A model generated the notes under the pieces. The model was not told the DNA's origin. It ran no database searches and saw only the letters and a program-made list of their open reading frames with translations. This document shows positions 6,443-13,325 of a stretch of DNA of 64,000 bases, piece after piece (the stretch's first letter is position 1; every line of letters begins with the position of its first letter). Made by a program: the position numbers and the translations under genes. Source of the DNA: Paenibacillus sp. PAMC 26794 (lineage in GTDB: Bacteria; Bacillota; Bacilli; Paenibacillales; Paenibacillaceae); the NCBI RefSeq assembly GCF_000316035.1, contig NZ_ANHX01000071.1, forward strand, positions 107,912 through 171,911, in the 5' to 3' direction.

Positions 6443-9091
6443 CTAAACAGCCTTAGCCTCACTATCCAATAACTCAAGTTTTGAATATAGTTCCCTGACA
6501 ATGAGAAGATCAAATTCTGGGAGCCCTTCTTCTTCATGAGTACCTTTATTTAAATAATTCCAAACACTATTATGCGTTGCTTCAAGCCCTTTCAAATAAT
6601 CGTAGATCTCTACAACTTTATCATATTTACTATCCTTAACAGTTTTCTTGAGAAATTGAGATAATCCTGTAACTGTAGTCATTGAATCCGGCATCCCTTT
6701 AGGTTGGCGGATTTGGACTGTAATTGAAGTGTTATATGTTCTCGCGAGTCGCTTCCAAAATGTAGAGTTAATATTCTCCAGGGCACTTCTACAATTCCTT
6801 AGACATTCCCTCTTTTGAGACTTATCCAGAGCACTTTGAGCAAGGCTCAAATAGTTTGAAGAGGTAAGAAGATCAACATTTATATTCCGTTCTTCTGGAG
6901 GCAAAAATGTTATTCGTTTAATGTAATCTTCATATTTCCGCTTTTCAACTTGATTTTCTAAATCTTTGATAAATTCCTCAGCATGTGAAGTAAGAATTAT
7001 TTGTCTCTTGTTAAGTTTGTTATTGCCTAACAATAATTCTCTTATTCCTCCTCTATGATCATCATCAATTGCGTTAACTACATCATCAAATATAATAATA
7101 CCGATATTATCTTTAACGATTTTTGCTAACAAAATTGCTAGGCCTAAACAACGAACATGACCTTCACTTAGAACGTGTAGTGCATCAACAGGTTTGGAGG
7201 GATTGTCCTTAAAGTAAGCTTTAATTATGTCTTGAGATTTTGATGGAAGTTCAATTTTGGATAATCGTTCATATTCAAAATCGTGTTTATTTATTTCGTT
7301 ATAAAAATCTCTAACTAAATCATTCATATCAGAAATTAATTTACCCGGCAATTCTTTAACATGTGCTTTCAACTTACCAATAAGTGATTTATAAACATTA
7401 ACAAATTGTATATTTACAGTGATTTGCTTCTTCTCTTTATCAACTTCCTGCAAGAGTGACTGGTTTTCCAAGGTAAACTCACTAATTTTAGTCTGGGCCC
7501 CTAAAATTGTCTCATTAAACACAGTTTCCTTAGATCTTATATCTTTAACTAAAGTTGAAATTTTCTGGAATTCTTCTCTTTCTAAAGAAAGTTTCTTTTT
7601 AAACTCAGTTGATTTTTCAAATTCTTCATTTTTACGATTAAGAATGTTATCCAAAAATGTTAGGGATTCCGTGTTTCGTTTAATGTCTGCAACAAATAAT
7701 ACAATCTTTTCAAGAAATTCATTTATAGAATGTTTTGTAATCTCACCAAGTTCAGGAGATATAACAAGTTCAAAGGTAGCTCCTAATTCCTTTGCAAATT
7801 TATTCTTAATTCGTACATCTTTGATAATTTCCTTTGTGTCATCAACAATTAATTCAACAATACTTTCAATTTTCTGCTCTAAGGTAGCTAACTTCTCAAG
7901 CTCCACTAAACTTTTCTTTGCATTTTCAAAAGGATTAATTACTACTGCGTCCAGAGGAGTCAAGCAGGCAGGGCACTTATCATTTGAATTATATTTCAGT
8001 TCTTTTACTGCAGAGTAGAGTTTGCGATAATTCACATTATCTTTTGACAAATCGAGTTCTATTTTGAGAACCCTGTAATTTTCAATTTGAGATAAAATAT
8101 TATCAGTTCTAATAGTCAATAAAGCTAAGCTGTGAGTGTCATACTGTGACGTAGATAAATTTTGTATATCTACATCTATCTCCTTTAATCTACCTGGAGA
8201 TTCCGCACTTCCATGTAGGTATGTATCAATTTCATCAAATGTCATTTCAAAATTATTCGCCACTGCTAAAGATTTCTTTCTATCAGTTAACTCTTTTTTA
8301 CCTTGCTCGGCACTATCTATTGCATGTTTATATTTTTCTAGTTCACTATTTTTTGAACTAAGTATTTTCGATTGTAATCCTTCGACATCAACATACTTTT
8401 CAATGTTGTCAGTAAACTCAGACACAAAGCTATTGAATTCTTCCAATCCAAATAGGGTTGATAACAATTTACCTTGGTCTGAAGGTGTATTAGCTGATAT
8501 TCTCGCGAAACCATCAATTCTATTTCTCTCAATAAAACTAAAATGAAATTTATTAGGTGAGGGATTTACAACAACTTCTTTCCCCTCTTTATCTATTGCT
8601 CTTAATATTGGTACAGCCGCTTTACCAGTTACTATATTAGTTACATACTTGATTACCGGAATTCTTTTAGATTCAGCCTCATTAATATAACCTAACATCG
8701 AATACTCTAACGCCTCACAAAAGCTAGTTTTACCCGAACCGTTAGTTCCGTAAATTAATGTATACGGCTTTTCAAATTTGAAATTAAATGGTGAAGAAAA
8801 GCCCCTAAAATGATCAATGTCAATTGAATATAGTCTATCAATTGGAAAATCTTCTTGATCGTTTTGATTAACATCTACTGATAATTCCTCTGATAGATCA
8901 ACCCATTCTTTTAACATTAACGCATTCAACAGTTTTCCTCTCTTACCGGCAGCTGTTCCAACAACCGAAATACTATCAATATTTTTAACGATCATATTTA
9001 TTAATTTTACTTCTTCCTTTGAAAAATTCTCAACTCTCTTACTTTTTACAAAGTTGAAAAAATTATGTAGCAGTTTCTTGTTGTCGGCCAA
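6443..9091 (-). CDS. large Rad50/RloC-like ATPase with coiled coil, candidate defence effector
   Basis: Open frame of up to 898 aa. I prefer the TTG at 9091 (882 aa) because AGAGGGGG lies 9 nt upstream; a GTG at 9139 and ATGs at 9118 and 9100 are alternatives. In 898-aa numbering: an N-terminal helical region; Walker A GTNGSGKTS at 131-139; a long coiled coil with one CPAC (about 389-392) that could act as a zinc-hook-like tip; an ABC-type signature LSEGHVRCLGLAILL; Walker B GIIIFDDVVNAID; and switch His in ILTSHAEEF. The C-terminal ~170 residues are helical and contain NYLNKGTHEEE, reminiscent of HEPN-like tails but without a clean RxxxxH. The layout resembles RloC and other SMC-like anti-phage ATPases. 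The gene is AT-rich relative to its surroundings. Confidence 0.85.
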   Translation of the reverse strand: MADNKKLLHNFFNFVKSKRVENFSKEEVKLINMIVKNIDSISVVGTAAGKRGKLLNALMLKEWVDLSEELSVDVNQNDQEDFPIDRLYSIDIDHFRGFSSPFNFKFEKPYTLIYGTNGSGKTSFCEALEYSMLGYINEAESKRIPVIKYVTNIVTGKAAVPILRAIDKEGKEVVVNPSPNKFHFSFIERNRIDGFARISANTPSDQGKLLSTLFGLEEFNSFVSEFTDNIEKYVDVEGLQSKILSSKNSELEKYKHAIDSAEQGKKELTDRKKSLAVANNFEMTFDEIDTYLHGSAESPGRLKEIDVDIQNLSTSQYDTHSLALLTIRTDNILSQIENYRVLKIELDLSKDNVNYRKLYSAVKELKYNSNDKCPACLTPLDAVVINPFENAKKSLVELEKLATLEQKIESIVELIVDDTKEIIKDVRIKNKFAKELGATFELVISPELGEITKHSINEFLEKIVLFVADIKRNTESLTFLDNILNRKNEEFEKSTEFKKKLSLEREEFQKISTLVKDIRSKETVFNETILGAQTKISEFTLENQSLLQEVDKEKKQITVNIQFVNVYKSLIGKLKAHVKELPGKLISDMNDLVRDFYNEINKHDFEYERLSKIELPSKSQDIIKAYFKDNPSKPVDALHVLSEGHVRCLGLAILLAKIVKDNIGIIIFDDVVNAIDDDHRGGIRELLLGNNKLNKRQIILTSHAEEFIKDLENQVEKRKYEDYIKRITFLPPEERNINVDLLTSSNYLSLAQSALDKSQKRECLRNCRSALENINSTFWKRLARTYNTSITVQIRQPKGMPDSMTTVTGLSQFLKKTVKDSKYDKVVEIYDYLKGLEATHNSVWNYLNKGTHEEEGLPEFDLLIVRELYSKLELLDSEAKAV

Positions 9092-9297
9092 AAGTAGCAT
9101 CCCCCTCTTTTTAAGCATTGATATACCACTACGTCGCACCTATATATTTCCACACAATTCAGCAGATTCCTCCTACTATTTTAAATAGTATCCTTATACG
9201 GTCGGTTCCTTTCTCCATTCCCATTCATCATCTGATATTAATAATTCATTCAAATGCAAAAATCCACGATCTCACTTGATTATTGTCTTATCATTAT

Positions 9298-9366
9298 GAA
9301 GCCTAGATTTTTAACTTGGCTTTCTACAGGTGTAGTTACAGTTTTATTTTAATTTCACCTAGAGAC
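9298..9366 (-). repeat. degenerate copy of the ssrA 3' region (att-like remnant)
   Basis: GGCTTTCTACAGGTGTAGTTACAGTTTTATTTTAATTTCACC and its flanks (here 9322-9363) align with the ssrA stretch CTTCTACGGGTGTAGTCACAG...CACCCGAG with scattered changes and small gaps. The acceptor half is gone. It separates the ATPase module from the HEPN module and suggests an older junction. Confidence 0.65.
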
Positions 9367-9429
9367 CCCCTACATAAGTTCATGGTCGATCCAAAGTAGG
9401 GGCACGCTAACAGATTATATTTATTAATT

Positions 9430-10500
9430 TTATAATTTACGAAATAATGATTTATTCTCTATAAGAGCCCTAATTATATTTTCACATAACAATAGCAATA
9501 CGTTACTCAGGAATACTATATCTTCTTTTTCTTGAGGCGTTAAAACTTTAGCATGAAATAAGCCATTTCTCATTTTAATCAACTTTGTAACAAGTTCTTT
9601 GTCTACTTCTATTTCTTGCATCAAAATTTTGGTCTTAGATATTTTTAAAGTGTCTTGCAATATATGATATAACTTATCACTTCTCCCCTTTGTAGTGATA
9701 CTTTCAATAACTTGTTTTAGTCTACTCTGAATTTGAACTAATTGTTGTTTATTGTTTGTATTTCCCTCTAATGTTAATTTTATATTTGACATTATATTTT
9801 CGACTTGATCTTTTTGGTATACCTTATCTTCAACAGTTTTGTGAAAAACATTCTTTTCAATGAATTCTATAATAATAAATAAGTTGAAATACTTACTTTT
9901 GTAATCAGAAAGTCCTAAAGCATGATAATAGCACTCCATTAAAAACCACAAATCTTTATTATCTCCTATGTCGTCAGATAGCTTTTTAACTTCTTCTATT
10001 TGAAACGTTTGACTTATTCCAATATGCAAGCTATCTCTCATATTGAGAGTGTCAAAGGCATCTATAAGTTTCACCTGATTACTACCTTTAGGATCTTCCT
10101 TTTCTTCAAACTCATTAAATTTTGGTGATACTTTATGATTTCTTTTTGAAAACTTCAAATCTTTCCGGTCATAAATAAATTTAATGTGAAATTGATACAC
10201 ATTAGAATTTTGAGATTGAACTACATATGAAAGAACTTTGCTATACTTGTCTACGATATCATATGCCTTACTAACTGCACACTCATCTTTATGTGCATAG
10301 ATACTTTTAATACTAAGTAAGTAATTCTCTGATATAGACACTATACAAGGCTCTTGAGTTTCAGAATCACCTACTCCTGTATAAGATTCGTCAAATACTG
10401 AGTGATTGAATAGTATCTCTATATCCCCACTTAAGTCATGCTTGTTCAAGAGTGAAGAACTAAAATATTTTAATTGTATTTCAAAATCATATTTTAACAT
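9430..10500 (-). CDS. HEPN-motif protein, candidate abortive-infection or toxin RNase
   Basis: A 356-aa protein in very AT-rich DNA. The N-terminal two thirds (about residues 1-200) are mixed alpha/beta and unrecognised. The C-terminal ~150 residues are helical and carry RNGLFH (311-316), which fits the RxxxxH active-site motif of HEPN ribonucleases, within KLIKMRNGLFHAK. Layout and size recall ApeA-like stand-alone HEPN defence proteins; that is inference. The ATG at 10500 is chosen over the TTG two codons upstream because AAAGGAAG sits about 7 nt before it. It follows the frameshifted small gene by 17 nt, so the two form a two-gene unit. The gene ends about 65 nt from the degenerate ssrA repeat. 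Confidence 0.75.
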   Translation of the reverse strand: MLKYDFEIQLKYFSSSLLNKHDLSGDIEILFNHSVFDESYTGVGDSETQEPCIVSISENYLLSIKSIYAHKDECAVSKAYDIVDKYSKVLSYVVQSQNSNVYQFHIKFIYDRKDLKFSKRNHKVSPKFNEFEEKEDPKGSNQVKLIDAFDTLNMRDSLHIGISQTFQIEEVKKLSDDIGDNKDLWFLMECYYHALGLSDYKSKYFNLFIIIEFIEKNVFHKTVEDKVYQKDQVENIMSNIKLTLEGNTNNKQQLVQIQSRLKQVIESITTKGRSDKLYHILQDTLKISKTKILMQEIEVDKELVTKLIKMRNGLFHAKVLTPQEKEDIVFLSNVLLLLCENIIRALIENKSLFRKL

Positions 10501-10517
10501 CCGCAACTTCCTTTAAG

Positions 10518-10776
10518 TTATTGATCTCCAATCTCCCAGGATGGCAATTTTTGCCCTGAATACTGATACGAAGCTCCGCCGACAACTTCAACAACTAATT
10601 CAAGATACTGGAATATGATAAACCTATATTCCCATATCGTTAACTCGCTGTCAAAAGAATTATCGGCTGTTCGTATCCAATATGAATTAAAGTTCAGTTG
10701 CGATATGCTTTTCATACAAAACTTCATCCACATTATCAAACTGCACTTTTATATACATCTGCTTCGTCTCCCTCAT
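10518..10776 (-). pseudogene. small frameshifted gene upstream of the HEPN gene
   Basis: An ATG at 10776 with SD AGGTGG starts MRETKQMYIKVQFDNVDEVLYEKHIATEL and stops at 10687. In another frame, coding-like sequence continues through SYWIRTADNSFDSELTIWEY to LPSWEIGDQ and stops at 10518, just 17 nt before the HEPN gene. The whole span is 259 nt, one base off a multiple of three, so a single indel near 10690 would split a protein of about 86 aa. It may be a partner or antitoxin of the HEPN protein that has been broken, or a sequencing error or programmed frameshift. The family is not recognised. Confidence 0.5.
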
Positions 10777-10829
10777 CAATTCCACCTGAAACACACACTT
10801 GCTGATCAAATGATGTAACATCTGCGGAT

Positions 10830-10976
10830 TCTAAACCTCATCTTCCAGTAGACCAATTAGCGTTTAAATATCATACTTTACGGATGCAATTAACTCCTCT
10901 GGCAAATCCACATCATGTAAAAAAACGTATGGGGATAACTAAATCCAACGATTATGATGAAACTATCTATCGATAG
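10830..10976 (+). pseudogene. decayed C-terminal fragment of a tyrosine recombinase/integrase
   Basis: The plus-strand frame reads SKPHLPVDQLAFKYHTLR, then NPHHVKKRMGITKSNDYDET, then IYR and a stop. This lines up with the C-terminal catalytic part of phage-type integrases, where HxLRH, a VxxRLGHSxIxTT stretch and a YxH nucleophile box follow one another at this spacing. The Arg of box II (HTLR) and the terminal Tyr are retained, but the following His is Met and LGH has become MGI. No intact N-terminal or core domain is visible, so it is dead. It sits beside the intact ssrA copy, where an island integrase is normally found. Confidence 0.6.
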
Positions 10977-11585
10977 AAATCAGGACTACTTAACTCAAGC
11001 GATACAAAACATGCCCATAACAGATTCTTGGTTACTTCTCGATGGGCACTTTTGCTTAATCAATACAAAAAAGGACGTTTCCAAGATTCCACGCCCTAAT
11101 TTTAATAATCATAGAATAAAGCCATTATTTTACTAACATTCTCCATTGAAAGCAATGCTGAACGGTTAGCTTTAAGGGACTCGATACTGCACAATCTTAG
11201 CTTGCTCGAAGATTTTCAAGAGCAAGAAATTGCTTACGCTAATCGTATTGATAATGAAAACCATATACCAATAAAATTATTCATAATAAACATGATGCTT
11301 CCATTCCCACCAAATTTCTTAATAGTTTAATTAGTTCGTACTAACTTAATTAAGCATAAAAGACCGTTATTCAACAGTTATATCTCTACCTGTGGCGAAC
11401 AGAAGAAGCAAACTGGTTGATCCAATGTAAAGTCGATTATGGGGTATTACTCGTATGACAACTCAAACTGATACGTACAGAGGGACCGCCATGTACATCA
11501 TCAGAGATATGTCTTATTCGACGCCAGAGAAACCGGAATCCCTAGATCCAGAGCCGTTTTATCCTACACCTTCGAATTCAAGCAT
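10977..11585 (+). other. remnant-rich AT-rich stretch between recombinase fragment and ssrA
   Basis: No intact gene is seen. Coding-like plus-strand pieces remain: an open frame at 11115-11330 reading ERLALRDSILHNLSLLEDF without a start codon; a short frame ending WRTEEANWLIQCKVDYGVLL at 11457; and an ATGA-overlapping 54-codon frame from 11455 to 11619 (MTTQTDTYRGTAMYIIRDM...) that runs into the ssrA terminator. They look like eroded island genes. I do not recognise any of the families. Confidence 0.4.
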
Positions 11586-11613
11586 ACAAAAACAGCCACC
11601 AAATGGTGGCTGT
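11586..11613 (-). terminator. intrinsic terminator of ssrA
   Basis: On the minus strand CAGCCACC, a 4-nt loop and GGTGGCTG are followed by TTTTTG. It differs from the terminators beside the other two ssrA 3'-end copies, as expected if it was brought in by the integrating element. Confidence 0.8.
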
Positions 11614-11628
11614 CACTGATACAACTAA

Positions 11629-11990
11629 TGGAGGCGAGGGGAGTCGAACCCCTGTCCGAAGATAACGGCACATAAGCTTCTACGGGTGTAGTCACAGTTT
11701 TGATGTCACCCGAGTATCGCCCCGTAACCGGCTATACGTTGGGTCAGCCTGATTGTCTTCTTCAGCACACCCCAGGCGGAGATGTGACAGCGTATCCCAC
11801 TACTAGTTAGCCCCTATCCCTGTCACATGGGCGATGCAGGGTAGAAGCACGCACACAGTTTCTTAGGCTGCGAAAGCGTAGTTTGTTTGTTGTTTGCCGT
11901 TTAATAGGCTTTAGCGTTGATAAAGCGGACGCGTCCCCACTACCCGCTACCCATGCTCGAACTATCCCCGTCGAATCCATAAACGCCCCC
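11629..11990 (-). ncRNA. ssrA: transfer-messenger RNA (tmRNA)
   Basis: Rescues ribosomes stalled on broken mRNAs together with SmpB, whose gene lies about 590 nt upstream. The 5' end GGGGGCG (11984-11990) pairs with CGCCUCC (11630-11636) to form a seven-pair acceptor stem with the G3-U70 wobble that marks it for alanine, followed by discriminator A at 11629. CCA is not encoded. The T-arm reads GGGGTTCGACTCCCC. The tag frame at 11863-11898 encodes GKQQTNYAFAA followed by TAA, a typical proteolysis tag ending in YAFAA. The 3' 94 nt are duplicated at 6334. The gene appears fully functional because the island restored its 3' end. Confidence 0.96.
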
Positions 11991-12449
11991 TCAATTAAGA
12001 AGGGCTCCAGGATTAATCCGTGAATACGGAGCAAAGGTGCTGCACATCTTTTTCCTCCAAGGTAAAAAGATGCTTCTTTCAAACTCGGCATTCCTGTCTG
12101 CTACATGAGTAATCATAACACTGGACACATCACCGAAATAGTACAGATTGCTGGAAGACATTCCAGCAGGCTGAGCATGTGTACAAGGTTATCCAATACA
12201 ACAGGCTCAATCGTCTACATATTATACCGCGTCGCCAATCGGAAGTAAAGTTTACCCAGATTGGATCACGAACAACTGTACCTTAGTATTTTACCCACGC
12301 CCCTGTTAAACTACGCAACAGCTGATAATTTAAATTGATCATAGCACTTAGCTCCATGCTCCTAGCAATTTTCTTAGTCACACACAACAAAAATCAGCCA
12401 ACTGCACAATTCGGCTATTCACATCAAATCACCTTCCCCAAACACAAAT
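11991..12449. other. gap upstream of ssrA
   Basis: Expected to hold the ssrA promoter, but I could not pick a convincing -35/-10 pair immediately before 11990. No gene with a ribosome binding site is seen. Confidence 0.4.
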
Positions 12450-12495
12450 AAAAAAAGCCTCAAGGTTTGCCCATTACAGAACAAACCTTGAGACT
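12450..12495 (-). terminator. intrinsic terminator of smpB
   Basis: An 11-bp perfect stem (CTCAAGGTTTG/CAAACCTTGAG), followed on the minus strand by GCTTTTTTTA. It lies about 90 nt past the smpB stop codon and separates smpB from ssrA transcription. Confidence 0.85.
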
Positions 12496-12582
12496 CCTTA
12501 ACTCATACATCAATCTTCCTAGCTTCATCACAAAAACTATCTTATACACTTAAAAGTAAAGCATTTACGCCCAGCGCTCCAC

Positions 12583-13065
12583 TTATCGTGCAACCTTCTG
12601 CTTCTCGCGCAGTACCCGTTGGATATCACGTTGTGCATCCCGCTTAGCCGCAGTCTCCCGTTTGTCGTATTGCTTCTTACCTTTACCCAGTCCAAGCAAG
12701 AGCTTTGCGTAACCATTGCGGATATAGATTTTCAGCGGCACAATGCTGTACCCGTCCTGTTTCGACAGCCCAAGCAACTTGTGAATCTGCACTTTATGCA
12801 TCAACAACTTGCGCGTACGCGTTGGATCGATCGGATTATTTCGGTTCCCTTGTTCAAAAGGACTAATATGCATATTGTGAATATGAATCTCACCGTTTCG
12901 AATCGTGGCAAATGCATCACCAATATTCGCACGGCCGTTACGAAGAGATTTGATCTCCGTTCCGGTAAGCACCATGCCCGCTTCATACGTATCTTCAATG
13001 AAGTAGTCATGGGAAGCCTTTTTATTCTGTGCGAGCACTTTACTCTGTCCATCATTCTTGCCCAT
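12583..13065 (-). CDS. smpB: SsrA-binding protein SmpB
   Basis: The 160-aa RNA-binding protein that carries tmRNA into the A site of stalled ribosomes. Family landmarks: LAQNKKASHDYFIEDTYEAG near the N-terminus, the beta-barrel segment GTEIKSLRNGRANIGDAFA, HISPFEQGNRNNPDP-like region, and the basic C-terminal tail GLGKGKKQYDKRETAAKRD that enters the mRNA channel. The frame is open 23 codons further upstream. I start at the ATG at 13065 because AAGGAG precedes it by 7 nt and MGKNDGQSK matches normal SmpB length. The gene lies between rnr and ssrA, the usual Bacillales arrangement, so the trans-translation components are neighbours. Confidence 0.97.
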   Translation of the reverse strand: MGKNDGQSKVLAQNKKASHDYFIEDTYEAGMVLTGTEIKSLRNGRANIGDAFATIRNGEIHIHNMHISPFEQGNRNNPIDPTRTRKLLMHKVQIHKLLGLSKQDGYSIVPLKIYIRNGYAKLLLGLGKGKKQYDKRETAAKRDAQRDIQRVLREKQKVAR

Positions 13066-13177
13066 GTCCTCACTCCTTCTCCGTAAAATAAGCCGGTACC
13101 ATGCTCTATAGCAGCGCACCCAATGTTGCACCAAGGTACCACGTGCCAGACCTTAATTGTAGCAAGTACGGCTGTTA

Positions 13178-13205
13178 AAATCAAGAAAGAGGCGACCTCT
13201 GCCGC
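13178..13205 (-). terminator. weak candidate terminator after rnr
   Basis: On the minus strand AGAGG-TCG-CCTCT followed by TTCTTGATTTT. A short stem, so only tentative; smpB may be read from its own promoter just downstream. Confidence 0.3.
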
Positions 13206-13325
13206 CCCTCCTCATTACACCACTTTCAGACTGTGCGAAACAACACACCGGCTGAAGTGACTATTTTCTCCAACGCTTAACCTTGAGGAACGAATTGTAA
13301 TCCATCTCTTCAAGTTACGTTAGCT

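Larger units (their letters stand above)
5349..11722. mobile_element. composite genomic island stacked on the 3' end of ssrA
   Basis: Seen in sequence: the ssrA 3' terminus recurs at about 5391, 6334 and (degraded) 9298, as well as in the real gene at 11629. The DNA between is visibly richer in A+T than the flanks. Three cargo modules lie on the minus strand: zeta-like kinase plus partner, large ATPase, and HEPN-motif protein plus broken small gene. A decayed tyrosine recombinase is on the plus strand next to ssrA. Known: tyrosine integrases of islands and prophages often use the 3' end of ssrA or tRNA genes and restore that end on integration. Inference: repeated insertions at one attachment site, followed by loss of the integrase, fixed the cargo. 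No intact integrase is visible. Confidence 0.75.

Noticed and set aside
11807..12091. 94-codon open frame on the minus strand
   Set aside because: It is a read-through of the tmRNA gene and its upstream region; the acceptor stem, tag and T-arm explain the sequence.
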